A DNA stretch of 64,000 nt from Styela clava (Eukaryota > Chordata > Ascidiacea > Stolidobranchia > Styelidae). Position numbers and translations under genes: made by a program. Below are positions 1 through 13,400 of the stretch, one piece after another. The notes beneath the pieces are model-generated. The model saw only the letters and a program-made list of their open reading frames with translations. It made no database searches and was not told where the DNA came from. Position 1 is the first letter of the stretch. Every line of letters starts with the position of its first letter. Where the stretch lies: the NCBI RefSeq assembly GCF_964204865.1, contig NC_135262.1, positions 5,890,001-5,954,000 of the forward strand, written 5' to 3'.

Positions 1-523
1 TTTAAAGGGTTTCCCTACGGTAAATTTTTTTTTTATATTTTGATAATTGTAAGATAATTTACTATATATTATGATATATTAATTTTATGGTGAACAAGTT
101 ATTAGAATATTTTCAATTATGTGTTGGATTTCGACATAAAACACCGTTGTCGGGAAATATTGATATCATTCGAGAGATCTAATTTTGGGTTTTATTTTAA
201 AATCGATCCCGACGGTAGAATTTTTTCATTTGCTGATAATTTTTAGAAGAAGTACTATGTAATATGACTATTTAATTTTTTGAGGAACAAAGGTTAGGAT
301 CAATTTCAATTTATATTTGAAATTTGACGTGAAACACCATTACCGCGAAATATTGATATCGGTCGAGTGTGCTAATTGTAACTTTAAATTTAAAGTCTTT
401 CTCTGCGGTAGAATTTTTTGACATTTGTAAGATCATATACTGTATAATATGATAATTTATTTCCGTGATGAACAACTCGTTGAATCCTTTTTGATGAACT
501 GTTGAATTTCGACATCAAAAGCC
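1..523. repeat. Diverged ~190-bp tandem repeat, about 2.7 units
   Basis: Three successive blocks begin with a variant of 'acggtagaatttttt' near positions 18, 210 and 402. Each later carries 'tttcgacataaaacacc'-like sequence near 130, 320 and 505, so the period is about 190-195 bp. The third unit is cut by the transposon that starts at 532, so the array may continue after 2315. No coding potential is seen. It could be a satellite fragment or the interior of a larger element. Confidence 0.6.
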
Positions 524-531
524 ATCTAGAC

Positions 532-2307
532 CATAGGTTCTCAAAGTGCTCCGTACGGAGCCCCAGGGCTCCGCGAGAGAAACCTAGGGGCTCCGCGAGA
601 TATTCGATCAAAATACGGACTTGGTTATTCTGTAACTGTTAATAAGCAAAAACACCAATAATAAAATTTAACGACAGTAGAGTCGAAATATGGCAACGAG
701 GTGGTAATTCAAATTTGACAGCATCTAGATGCAGAAGCGCAGTCAGAATTTTTTAAGAGAGGGGAGAGGGTTCAAAATTGAAATTGGAAATTCCCGGGCA
801 ACATTATTCGCGATTAGGCCACTCGTTTAAAATAAACTTTTTCAGTGGATAAGTCAGAAGTAAGATCGGACCCAAAAATTCCAGCGACCAGGCCCGTGGG
901 TATCAAGCCCGACTGGATTTGCAGGCCCGAGACCGAAGCAAACCCGAAATTTTCATATCTTATTTAGGAGTTCTTTGACGTGTCATTGCATAAGTTCAGT
1001 ACAGTATGTGTCGTGTTGATAAGGCAACTTGTGTTTTTTTGCAGACCGTGGCCAAAACACGGCCGAAACGCCTCATTTAAAAAAAAAGTCAGCGATAGAG
1101 AAGCCCGACCCGAACGTAATGATTGACATTTCAGGCCCGACCTAAAATAACTTAAAATAGGTGCTAAACTGCCAATTATAAATAGATAGGAGTCGTGTTT
1201 TTGCTATCTTGGGATTCATCAAATTTGAGTTGTTCTCACATCTCAATGAATACAATTCACAATTGCGGAATCCTTGACCAATGCGCGCATGTTCAAATGC
1301 CTTGTTTGTCTGTTCACTGTGTTCAATTCAACCTGTGGATGAGTTGACTTACGACAATATAAAATCATTATCACCCACAATTACCACGCCAATTCGCGGA
1401 CCTCAAAGGAGAAACAATAAAGTCAAGTAAACGAAAAAAGAAAGCATGAAAATTTATTTTGTTTTCAATACCAAATTAATTGATATAATCTTTATGATTA
1501 TCTTGTATATCGTCACATATCGAAAAAAGTCGCATTTTGCTCCGTCGGTAGTTTCAGAATGGATAAAAAGGTACATCGAGCGCACAATTATTGTATTGAT
1601 TTCAGTAACTACGGTACAACACCCATTGATAACCTAACATAACATCAAAGTTTGTGATTCACAATGTCTAAAAAAGCGTTTTTAATCTGTCGCGAGTTCG
1701 CTAAAATAAAAATTATCATGTTTTCTTCCGTTTTAGTATTTTATAATACCGCTTTCCAATCAAGAAATTTGGGTTGCTGATTCACCCCCTTATTAATTAT
1801 TTTTAGCATCTCGTCGCCGATGATTATATTGTATTAACTTGTTTTCCATACTAAACTCACAATTACGCACAAAGACAAAAACGTAATTATTGCAGTCGCG
1901 GAACAAGCAAGAAAAATGTGTGATTAGGGAGAATAAACACCACATATAGATGTTAGGGTCTAACTAAAAAACACGCATCGCTACGAAAACAATCGGTGAT
2001 TGCAGCAAAATGCTATCGCGCATGTTATGGGCGACTTCTTCATTCTTCCAAAATATCAAAAGAGTATTCAATAATATGTGTGTCAAATTTACAGGCCTAA
2101 TATGTATAATTTATCCGTGCAATTTAGAGCAAAAAGTTTTGGCATTTAAATTAGGTAAGGTATTTTTAACTTACTCAGGAATATTAATCACTAAATAACA
2201 ACATGTATTTTTTGTCTGCTTTATTTTCAAAATTTATTTGTGGGGCTCCGTGAAGAATGGTCAACATCTTCAAGGGCTCCGTAACATCAAAAGTTTGAGA
2301 ACCCCTG
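532..2307. mobile_element. Non-autonomous hAT-type transposon, 1.78 kb
   Basis: The element is bounded by a perfect 8-bp duplication, ATCTAGAC, at 524-531 and 2308-2315. The ends are inverted: the left end reads CATAGGTTCTCAAAG and the complement of the right end reads CAGGGGTTCTCAAAC. Both continue into a motif rich in 'ggctccg'. An 8-bp TSD of nTCTAGAn type and a CA(G)-ggttctcaaa end are typical of hAT elements. No transposase frame is visible inside; the short frames at 1446-1637 and 2010-2198 look random. It interrupts the tandem repeat at the window start. Confidence 0.85.
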
Positions 2308-2401
2308 ATCTAGACAATGTGTATCTGCTGGTGTAATGTTTTTATCATGTTTATTTTTTATTTTACAAGATCTATTTGTGCAAATCAGGTATGGTTTATT
2401 C

Positions 2402-2565
2402 CAGGGGCGTAGCCAGAAATTTTCAAAGGGGGGGTTCCAAAAATTTTATTTGTCAGGTTAGATCCGAACTGCTAGCGGGGCCAATCAAACGCTGGATTAA
2501 TGTTTTTTTTTTACATTTCAAAAGGGGGAGGGTCGACCCGCAAAACCACCCTGGCTACGCCACTG
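2402..2565. mobile_element. hAT-type MITE, 164 bp
   Basis: The ends are CAGGGGCGTAGCCAG on the left and, as complement, CAGTGGCGTAGCCAGG on the right. They are flanked by a perfect 8-bp duplication, GTTTATTC, at 2394-2401 and 2566-2573. G-runs sit just inside both ends. 'CAGtGGCGTAGCCAGg' ends are a widespread hAT MITE signature in invertebrates (general knowledge). Confidence 0.85.
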
Positions 2566-2573
2566 GTTTATTC

Positions 2574-5335
2574 ATAACTACATTTTAATTCATAAAAAGA
2601 ACAAGCACTTAGCTCAGATTTTAATTTTCCTATTTTTTAGATCCGACGGTAAATTTCAGCTTGTTTATCGTCATTTCTGGCAACACTGGTTAGAGATATT
2701 ATTGTTCACTTGATCTTGATACATTTTCCCGGCAATTGTGGCCATTTTGTGCTATCAATTGGCCGACTCTGAGAGGTTCTGGTGCTGATTTAAATGTGGA
2801 TATATGTAATTTAGTAATCTGTGAGCGTTCAGGATGCCTTAACTTGCCGTATGACACTGTCAGAACGCCAGCCCACACTCGTGTGACGCTAGCCCACACT
2901 CGTTTTTGTTAGGCCATACTAGGGGTAACTGGGCCGTGCTTGGTATTGCTTTTGCGTTGTATATATCAGATATGGTCTCTTTATTGTCAGAGCCACCAAG
3001 TTTTTATGTAATAACGTTTATAAAGCCAGTAAAATAGTTAGTTAACCAGTTGACGTCAGGCTGAGTGTGGGCTGAACGAGTGTGGGCTGGGGTAACTTTG
3101 GTCGCTTCGCAATAACACCGAACCATGTGGTAACACCAAGCCTTCGACAACCGATTACTGTTACACTCGCAAACGCGATTATTAGTTGGGGATCATTAGC
3201 TAAATCTTCATTACAGTCAATCCAAGTTTTACATTATAAAGTACTAAGTCCATGTCGTTTGATGATAAAATTCGTACAACAAACCTCCAACTGCACTGTC
3301 AGCATTAAATTTTACAGCTGTCAAAAATGCATACTTTAGAAATGACAAAATTTATGCATTGACATGAAAACGGCTCTCTACCCCCTACTTTCAGGGACTA
3401 TTTTATACATCTAAAAGATGTGTATAAATATTGTATTAGACCTACGGGTACCAGTTTTTTGTTTTATATACAGTATATGGTAAGCCTACTTATACTTGCC
3501 TAATGTACGCTGCGCCTCGATTATTTTATGGGATCAAAATCCTACAATATTGTATTGTTGTGCTGCGCTGTTTCGGAGCATTTAAATTCTTGCCCAATGT
3601 AAGCCGTTCATCTGGGACATTGTATGCGTTATCTAACTACGGGGTGTTTGCTTGTCTACAAAATCGTTGCAGGCTATATTGATGCAAATAATACGACATC
3701 CGGTTAATATCGCAGTTATATCGTAAAAAATAGTGTTCTAACTTCAGTTTACTTTTTCACAATGTTCTCAGCATATAAAATAATTGTAATAAAAAACACT
3801 GAACATATCTTGTTTTTCACTTCAAGTTTACTCAACACAAAATACAAATCAAATAAAAAACTATTAATTCTGATATAGAGCTGCGAAGGAGAACGTAAGA
3901 TCACTAGAACCGTGAATTAAGAGATACATTTCCACCTTTGAAGCCAAAAATGTCCAGTCAAATACGCGAAGTCAAATTTGCCTCTAATTCAGAGTAGGAC
4001 GTAACTTGAAAAGGCAAATATGAAAGTGAAAATTATCGAAACTTACGAAAAACTGCGGCCATAGCGATTCTCAGTGATGTTAGCCAATATAGAAATTCGT
4101 TTGACAAGGATTCATAACGTAACAATATTTCCTTATTAGTGCTGTGTTGTGATTGAAAAAAGACAAAATGTCCAGTAAGGTTGATTAAGAATGGCGAAAG
4201 TTTGACACTGAGTGGTGCCTGAAATACTTCATAGTTCAACTTATTAATTTGTCAGAGCAGTCGACACTATGGATGTTTCCCCGACCTTGGATTTCCTTGT
4301 TTATTTCCGTAGCGAAGACCAACCAGCAAAGTGGCCCACAATGACGTAACAACTACAGTTGGTGAAGTCGCTCAGACACTTCTTACGCTCAGACAGTATT
4401 CAAGCATGGTTTTGAACATTGCTTCGTTTCCGTGGTTTTACGTGTTATTTGTTAGTTTTCTGTTGTGTTCCTAAAAATTAGTTGTAATTTAATTTAATTA
4501 TCATTATGCCTTCTGAGAAGCTTTAGTTTAGTTGCAATGATCATAAATTAGTCCCGAAAAAACTGCGATAGACTGGTTAAAAATTAGCTATCAGCACTTG
4601 TTGTAAGCGACACGTGGTTGAATATTTCAATAAAATTGATGGTTTTGAACACGTAAACCAGTTTGTGAGCCCCAACTCTACAAAAAAAAGTATCAAAAGT
4701 TTTTTACTAGTAAAGTTTAAGGAGAATTTTTCTGGGGTCAAGGGTCTGGGAAAAAATTCATTGTACCAAACTCTCTGTTTGTTACGATAGCATTGTGAAT
4801 AAGTTACGACTTAGAGATAGCCAGCGCAAAGTGTCTCCGGATAAGCAATATTCAGCGGTCTTTCTCGTTTAACAGTTGCTCGTCGAATGTAAGACTTTTC
4901 GGAAGATATTCAAGGGAAACAAAGTTACAAGCGATCGTCGATCACAAACAAGCCCATCATGGAAATGATTTGCATATTTTTACGAGAACTATGTGTATAG
5001 AGATAGACATTACAAAAATCTGGAAAATTATACGGCATCATTTACTGCTGTAACTGTGAACTCTTCTGCAAGATAACTGATCCCAGTCAAAATTACTTCA
5101 TAAATGAAAACGCCGTTCAGGCGCCTCTGACAATTTACTAATCAGACAACCCACTGTGTAGTCAAAAATGTTTTTTGTGTAAGTTTTCAAAATCTGAGAT
5201 GATGAGAATAATATATATAGCCTAGGCTATAACTTGCAGACTCAAATCCACTCCACCTGAAATCGCTGCACATGTGGAAACGCATAATTCTTTGCCGTGC
5301 TGATTTATGCCCGACGCTGTTACGAAGGGTGTCGT
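2574..5335. other. Non-coding stretch with one dispersed repeat
   Basis: No gene is recognised. The open frames here are short and AT-biased and resemble no known family. From about 4262 to 4800 it carries a diverged copy of a repeat that recurs at about 30280-30720; both copies share 'ttatttgttagttttc'-like and 'gggtcaagggtct'-like blocks in the same order. The motif 'gtgtgggctg' recurs at about 2870-3090. Confidence 0.5.
4262..4800 (+). repeat. Dispersed repeat, copy 1 (partner at ~30280-30720)
   Basis: The blocks are collinear with 30280-30720 in the same orientation: 'tattcaagcatggtt' against 'tttcaggcatggtt', then 'gttatttgttagtttt', then 'ggtcaagggtct' against 'ggtcaaaggtct'. The two copies are substantially diverged. 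Class unknown; no terminal repeat or TSD was found. Confidence 0.5.
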
Positions 5336-5343
5336 GTAAATTG

Positions 5344-5558
5344 GGCGCTCCAGAAGTTTGTGTACCAATATGGAGGTACGAATTTTGTTCGCCTACTTTA
5401 CACCAAGTTGTGTAAACGGACGGAAATCTATGGGCAGGGGGTATATTCACTTGGCTAACACAGACAGTCCCCGAACTCGTAATGGAAATAAAATAAGGAA
5501 ATTTGGAATAAAATTATGGCCTAACCCTAACCTGGTACACTCACTACGGGAGTATACC
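5344..5558 (+). mobile_element. MITE family A, full copy (215 bp)
   Basis: It starts GGCGCTCCAGAAG and ends ACTACGGGAGTATACC, flanked by a perfect 8-bp duplication, GTAAATTG, at 5336-5343 and 5559-5566. The interior carries the family blocks 'cctactttaca', 'cttggctaacacagacag' and 'cctaaccctaacctggtac'. This copy and the one at 26791 define the family boundaries. The 8-bp TSD fits hAT-like elements, but the superfamily is not certain. Confidence 0.8.
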
Positions 5559-5859
5559 GTAAATTGTCGCAGTATATTCGAGTGAAACCGCGCTAATTCA
5601 GTGACCGGTCGATCACGTTAGAGAAGTGGTCAGGCTAGCATATTCACAAATTTCGCTATTGCAGTGATGCCAGTCCTAATTCTAAATTCGTTACCACTTT
5701 TCAACACCAGGCGAAGTATCTCATGAGCGAGGTCTATGGCGTTAATTTTCAATGGGCACACTGAAATGCCGAAAACCAGCCAAATTAGTTGCGCGTGGTA
5801 TTTTTTGACAACGGGTTCAATCAGTAGCCTACTCCGCACTCAGAACCTAGGCTCTAGGG

Positions 5860-6769
5860 CAGGGTCGTCCAACCCGTGGCCCGCGGGCCATATGCGGCCC
5901 GCGAAAACATTTCGAGTGGCCCGCGCTGTATTTTTCAGAATTGAATAAAAAAAATTGGAATAAAACTATTTTTCGAGTGATGTAAACAAACGATTTGTTT
6001 ATTTTCCTGAAATGCGCTCTGCCGGCCCTTCCAAACAAGCCATTAGTGTCATTTTGAATTAAAACCAACCGGGAGGAGATATCGATAAATAAAGGTGCCA
6101 TAGCCGCTTACACACTTGGGTTCTTACTACTCTATATGTGGTAATCGCAAAACAATCGAAGCCATTCTCAGATTGAGAATTCGTTAGGGAGTGTATATTA
6201 TGTATTGTTCGGGTTGCCAATATTTTCCGTCCGGAAATAAAAGAGGTGTTTGCAAAAATAGCCTGTCAAGACAGACCACAACTCGTCATGTCGAAGAGCT
6301 TGAGAACTCTATCGCGGAAGCTTCAATTGCAAAGGCGGAAAAATTTTCATCGTATTCCTTGGCGCTTGACGAAAGCCCTGACATCAAGGTTACTACTGCT
6401 CAGTTGGCGATTTTCTTGCGGGGAGTTAATAATGATTTTGGAATTATCGCAGAACTTGCAGCCATTGTTCATATTAGGGTACGACTAGAGGCATTGGTCT
6501 GTTGGTAGCTGTGATGAAAAAGATCAAGCGTCTTGACTTGTCTTTGGCGAAACTTTTGAAATTAACTACTGATGGCGCCCCATCGATGATTGGGAAACAA
6601 CAGTTTTATTGGTAAAAAATTGAGAAAGTTTGGTGTGTGGGTATTGTTTGTTTTTTCATTGACCTGTAGTCAGTGTAGCAAAACTAGAACATAATGCCAT
6701 GTTAAGTGGCCCGCGCAATTATTGGTAACCTACATGTGGCCCCTCGGCCAAAAAGGTTGGACGACCCTG
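5860..6769 (+). mobile_element. hAT element carrying a transposase fossil, 910 bp
   Basis: The terminal inverted repeat CAGGGTCGTCCAACC matches the complement of the right end, CAGGGTCGTCCAACC. It is flanked by a perfect 8-bp duplication, CTCTAGGG, at 5852-5859 and 6770-6777. 'Tggcccgcg' motifs sit inside both ends. The interior keeps part of a transposase frame (separate entry). It is an internally deleted copy, since intact hAT transposons are several kb long. Confidence 0.9.
6239..6479 (+). pseudogene. Fragment of a hAT transposase of the GTF2IRD2/ZBED type
   Basis: The open frame reads LSRQTTTRHVEELENSIAEA, then FSSYSLALDESPDI, then TAQLAIFLRGV. The run 'SLALDES-D-...TAQLAIF-RGV' is the pattern I know from transposases related to the C-terminal region of GTF2IRD2 and to Charlie-type hAT elements. 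It includes the first acidic residue of the RNase H-like core (the D of LDES). The frame stops within about 100 codons; the N-terminal BED finger and the C-terminal dimerisation domain are absent, so the copy cannot be active. It lies inside the element at 5860-6769. Confidence 0.75.
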
Positions 6770-6777
6770 CTCTAGGG

Positions 6778-7421
6778 CAATCCGAGAGGTGGGTTTGTGA
6801 TTTTTCATATTTATTCAATTTGCTCGGTTTATAGGGTTTTGCTCAATCATCATAAAAATAATTTTAAATAGTAGCAATAATAATGATAAAAAGAACGATA
6901 TCAAAAAGAGAACAAAATATCCAAGACACTGTTAATCGAAAGTATCGGAGATGAATAGTACTAGCGGAAGATTTGAGGGATATGTAACTCATTGAAATTG
7001 GGAATAGTGAGATATCGAAAATTTCATTGATATTCCATACCAATTATGAAGATTACAAGATGCCGGATGAATCCCTGTTCAGTTTGAAACCAGCAAGAAG
7101 CAGATGCTATATCGCGCCAAAACAGAAGTGGATAAAATCTGCATTGAACTTGTCAAGGTGGGTAAATGTTTTTCAGTTCGGTAACTTTGATCTCACTAGC
7201 GCACAATCACTTTCTTATCTTGCAACAATTTTGGGTAAAAAATAACAGTTTCCATTGTGTCATGGTAAATGTAAAGTACAAAAAAGAATTAAAAATACTA
7301 AAGGCAATACAAATTAACCGAAACTTCAGCAACTTCATAATAAAACATAATATAAATCTAGTATTGCTGAAGATGTTCAATTTTAAATAAGTATGATATT
7401 CTGGCATATAGCATTACGTTG
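6778..7421. other. Downstream flank / 3'UTR region of the ZNF385-like gene
   Basis: No gene is recognised. On the minus strand this is sequence downstream of the stop codon at 7422-7424. A minus-strand AATAAA (TTTATT on plus at 6810-6815) is the only canonical poly(A) signal I noticed, about 610 bp beyond the stop. The small frames on both strands are AT-rich and look random. Confidence 0.35.
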
Positions 7422-10400
7422 TTATTGAACTGTCCATTCAATACCTAGCTTCCTTGGATCGAAGCCTATACATTGTGTATTGAGAATTTGTGCCAGCTCA
7501 GGCTGGGCCTGTGTCCTGATGTGGTGGGGTTGTATCAGTTGGTGTGGTCCTGGAGCTGCCAGTTGTTGGGAATATGTAGGTGTAAAAGCCTGACCTCCTG
7601 TGCCAACAAAAACGACTTCCCTCGTTTGTAAAATACTTCCATCAGGGGCAATAAATGCAGTCTGTTTCAAATGTGTTGGGGCATTTTGAGCCAAAACTGT
7701 TGGATGAATAGCAGAAGGCTGGGCAGCTATAGGTAATGTTGACGCAGAAGAATTGGAAATAGGCGCCGGTATTAGAAGTGGTGACGTCTGGTTGGGTATG
7801 GTCTTCAGTGATAACCTCTGAAAAAGGATTGAAAATAGAATGAATAAAAAGCAATATTTCCAAATTCCAACGTTTTCATCAAATAGCTCAAGTTTTCAAA
7901 ATATTCCGTGGTGTATAATGTTAGCCATATGAACCGTTTTGTAATATTTTTGTTCCATTTTATATATAAAAGCTTCGATAATGTTTTGCTAAGCACTAAC
8001 GTAAACGACCTTCCTGGTATGACGATATGTATTCTAAGTACAGGTTAAGCTTAGTACATATTTGCATTCATTTCAAGCAAACTCGTGTTCACTCACGGCA
8101 CGATTTAAATTGTTCACAGTTTTACTATATGGCGTAACAATGGTATACAATTGTTCGATTGTTTCCTCTTCGAATGTACACTCTTGCAACAGTCACGTTA
8201 GCGAAGCTGGTTCCATCATCGACATTTGATCAACTAAATATAATTGGCTTTTATAATCATGCGCGAGGAGTGACAATGGCTGTTATCTATGTACAAGTAG
8301 TGTATGCCTTTTACTAAAATTTTGAATAATTCTGAGATAACTTACCAAATGAGCAGCAGAACGTAATAACGCGTGTTGCGTCCTTTCATATGGAGTCCAT
8401 CTTGGTTTTGGAGGTCTTCCTTCTAACATGTTTTTATGCCTTTGACTTGACAAATGCTAAAATGAAAAATAAAACAAAGATTGAAATATTACTAAATAAC
8501 CAAACTCAAACAAAATGTGTATACCACGGACTATAGACCGCTATAACCAGTCCATTTCGGGTATGAGATAAACAGATTTTGATAAGCTGTGTGGATACTG
8601 GATGAAAATGAAATCGACCATAGGCTCTGTCAGCCCTGTGACAGCGGGATATCAACTTGTTCCCAACGCCACCACTGGCCCAACCGTCGAGTTTCTATTG
8701 GAAGTTCGATGTTACTTGACTATAATAAGTAGCATGGTAATTACCTAAACGGAACACAGATAATGTGCACTTATCGGAATAAAAACTAATGTTGATTTAC
8801 CTGCAATAATTGTATATCTGAGTTCAGAGTAACTTTGCAAACTTCACAGCGGAATTGTTCCTGGAAAATAAAACAATGCAAATTTATTAAACCATAAGCT
8901 TTACACAGAAATGTTTGTTATAAAAATGTTAATAGTTCATTATAGGTCGAGCGGAATTTATCAGTACTGGTTTCTGGTTTTGCGTCTCTATTATGTAAAC
9001 CAATGATTACGGTAGTTTAACTCGGACCGAAGATAAATTGCATCATTAAGACATGGATATCCTCTAGTCGTGCTTACTGTCATATAAATTAATAGAAGTT
9101 ATTCATAAGTTATTTTTATTCTTCACGTGAGTTCGATTCGTGCATCATTTCTGTGTTATAGTTGTTATGATTTTAATGTAATGCTTTATTTTAAACATTT
9201 ATTCAAACGTACTATAATCACAACCTGAACTGATTTGATTCTGAATAGCTGGTGTCGTACACAATTTATATACAAAGAATTGTTATACCTTTGCTACCCT
9301 TTGGCAATCATGTAATCTGTATTCACACATAATATCATCGCTGCCTCACCACAGATAAATATTTTGATAGCAAAGAGATATACAAAATTCTTTTAACCAC
9401 TGTAGACGCAACAGAAATGGAAGCATAATATGACTCCTATTTTCTACGATTTTACGAACCGGGTAAATAAAAATGCATAAAATTGGTATAAAGTTTTAAA
9501 CTATGCAACAAAATTTGATAAAAAGACAATATGGAGTCAGATATTCTAAAATTCTTCTATCACATTGAAACCGGTCTGAATGGTACTTACCGCTTTTGTT
9601 TTTGGTTTGTCCTCTTTAGTAGGCTTAGGTGGTGTAGGTATACCTTGTTCAATATTCTTGTGACGCAAGCTGTTTACATGTTGTTTCATTTGGTTCTCAG
9701 AGTTAACGTAAATATCACATACATTACATCTCAGGGATTCTTTTAAAACTGAAACAAGAATTGATCAACTGTAAGAGAAAGCCTATACAGACGCTCGCTA
9801 TAAGAATACGTGACACTTTTGATACCGTATCACAACTCGCAATGGAAAGGTCTATTACAAGGAAGACCATTGATATTTCAAATTCTAGCCGGGAAGATAC
9901 AAACCCATCATTTTTATTACCTGCGGGCCTTTCTATCCTTTTTATATAACTTGGTAATGGATCCGGCAATACTACTGGCTCTCGTTGTGGAAAAGCAGTC
10001 GTTTCAGAAAGCTTGCTTTCATCCTCTGTGCCATTGGCGACTTCGAGAATGCAGGAACTAGAAACAGGCTGTGATTCGGCACCACAGTTAATATTATGAA
10101 TGCTTTCGCTTTCTTGTGGACTACTTTCATCACCGATGGTCATACATTGATTTTGATTTAAGTTTTCAGTCGTTTCCATTTTCGGTCCAGTTTGGATTTC
10201 GTTACTAGTTTCTTGACTATGATTAAAAACTGCTTGTGTCGTTGAATTATCCGCAGCATAGTAATTCTTATTAGTTGAAAAAGTAGGAACGTTTTTTATA
10301 ATGTGACTCCCGGTGTATATATCGGTAATAGTTGTGCTTCCCACGTCTGCCATTTTAGGTCCAATTGCAACACTAGCTGTGTCACTTGTACTGACTGGGG

Positions 10401-13400
10401 TTTCTTCTTCTGAATTAGAAAAAGTATTCCAATTGCCTTTTTCCATAATTGCTATAGTTGAGTCTCGTAGTTTAGTTGGTGATACTTTAGTTTCTGAAAA
10501 TATAAATACCAATTATTAAATATACTTATATTTAACTCGAAAAAATTTAATTCTTCGACAGCAATTGGTCATACAATGTAATACCAAATTTTAACAGGAT
10601 TTTCAAAAACTTGTGGCCTAACTATATCTTGCTCAATAAAATGGTCGCTCCAGAAGTGTGTGTACCAATATGGAAGTAACTAATTTTGTTCGCCTATTTC
10701 ACATCAAGTTGTGTGAAAGGACTGAAATGGACAGGGGATATTTACTTGACTAACACAGACAGTCCCCGAACTCGTAATAGAACTAAAATAAGGAAAATCG
10801 GAATAAAATGATGCCCCAACTTGGTACACATACTACGGGAATACTATAAACTAATTTAGGAGTTATGCAATTTTCCAGTTTTTCTATGCCGTGAATTTAG
10901 AATTTGTGATTGCATACAATTACGGTAAAATATGATATCTGTTGCCAAATATGGTAACGCATCTCCAATTTAGCTAACCGGATACCGAGTGAAATTTCTC
11001 ACATTGGTACTTCAAATTGTAATCATTTCACCATTTTTGCAAAAAAAAAATAGAAAGTTTACTGGGAAAGCCAAGTAATCAACCAAAATCACCGATTGAA
11101 TTTTTAAAGCGTTTCATCCTATAATACACTATGACCATATTATGCTTTTATAAACATCATTATTCTCGACATTATATAAGTAATGTTGTCAATCGCATGT
11201 AGAATTAAAATAAAACTGCTGTAGCAATTGTATATTTGAAAGAGTGGAAAAATAACTTACATTATTAAATAAAATAAAATTATTGAAATAATCTTGATTT
11301 CTCCCTTTGTAATATTTGAGCTTTAAAATGCGATAATAATGCACCCATATTGCGCAAATGTATTCGCGTCACTCAGCACGCGATAGGTATTGATTAAACT
11401 GACAAAATTTTTATGTTAATATATTTCGGTTGCAAACGAGCCTTGTAAAATGGAGTGAAATCCTACACACGCAATATGGTGAAACATGATTCTTCGATCT
11501 TATTGCCTACTATACAACTAAAAAAAATGTAAAATTCATTTTTTTTTGTTGGGCTTAGTCTATTTAATCAGAATATCTAATCAAAACAGAACAATTACAT
11601 CTAAAATGGTTATAGTAAAAAAGAATTTCTCAGTACGTGAAACTTGAAATTATAAAATTATCATCTTCCCACAACCAATTTAGAAATAATCACCCTTTTG
11701 ATCAAACCTTATAAAAATAGCTTTCTGATTGACAAAAAAATATATTTTGACAAAAGCTGCCGCTTTTCAAAAAAGCCACGAAAAAAATAGTTGTTTTATA
11801 GTGAAATTATTTCTCGAAAAGTATTTTTTCCTTTGTATTGAATTTTTGATACCAATTACGATTAGCAATTAATTATATTCCTGATAATTCAATCTCCAAG
11901 CTAAGCTAAGTTGACCGAATCAAAACTAAAAACCCGCTAAATTGTTTCGGCAGGAAGTAGCCTTGCCAATTCCACTTGATTCCAGCTTTGATCAATATTT
12001 TAGAGTAGTCTGAACATTGTACATTGCGAGTATTGACAAAATATACACGTACATTTATAGCATTGAATTTCTATGATACTAAGAGAAAAATGATAAAAAA
12101 ATATTTTTGGGACTAGCCATGAGATAATTTCCCTTTTGAGGAATGTCACAAATTTCAAACAGACCTTCAATTTCACGTCATAATTGAAAAAAGTTCGGAT
12201 CCAAGTTAAAAACCCGTATATAAAAAATCGTATGATTTAAATTACTTATTACTTCCAAATAAATCTATTTTGCGATATAGTATATACATTTTGCATAAGC
12301 GTAAAAAACGAACAATTGGTTTTAATTTATTTTATTGACACTTTAGGCTTAACATCCCGAATACTGTACTGTACCAACACCGTACACTAAACTAAAGTTA
12401 TGCTACTACTTACCTTTACAGCGCTTTAGATACATCACTTTCGCATGCTTTTTCCCTTTGTAATGCATTTCCGCTTGCATCTGCGTATTTTAGGTTAAAA
12501 AAGAAAGAAAAAGGTTAAACGCGGATTACGTGACTGTAGCAAAAGATAACCAAAAAATTAGGATTTAAAAAACTGTCAAAACATGTAGACTTAGATGATC
12601 ACGTAAATAAAGGTTTCGCCATGAAAATGGCAACACAAAGGACAATTCATAGGGTTAAAGCAAAATTTTATATTTTACCAAGTTACCATTTGTTATAATT
12701 GGTTCTGGAAAAAACGCACTGTGTACCATTTATAGACCATAATTGACCAGAAAGTCAATTGCCGTTCCAATTACCATGATCATTTGGAATTCAGTAATGA
12801 CGTCTTTCGTGGCCTTCTACATATATATCAGAAAAAATGATCTCCGCAACTTGGCATGCAAATTTTAAGGTAATGGATGGTCAGTCACGAAGGTACATGT
12901 GGTGTAAAATGTTATTTTTAATATTCCTTCACCACCTGAGCTGTCTGTTTCTGAATCAAATATGATTACCTCATATTTTTAACTCATTAGTCATAGTGAA
13001 ATCAACGCTCTCGCTAACTTTTAGTAAACTATTATTCTTATGATGACTATAAAAATACACGAATCTAAATTGTCTGAAAACTGGCTTCTAAAGTTAATAT
13101 ACAGATGATGAAAGCATGTCAATTATCAGCAGTAATTTGGGTATAAAGATCTTATAACTGTAACTGCAGATTTTGACCATAGATGACTTATTCTAAGATC
13201 AATTATGTGTGAAAGCAAATCTTCTGCCTGTGCTGTAGACGAGTTTTATCCAAAATAAATGCCTGGACTGGCGGTAAGGCGGCCAAACTGTCATTTATGT
13301 TGGAAATTTTAACAGACTTTGCTTTAAATATTCAGAGTGTAGCTTAACCTGGACTACAACCCTTCACTTTTCTTGTGTTATAACAAAGTTGCCATTGATT

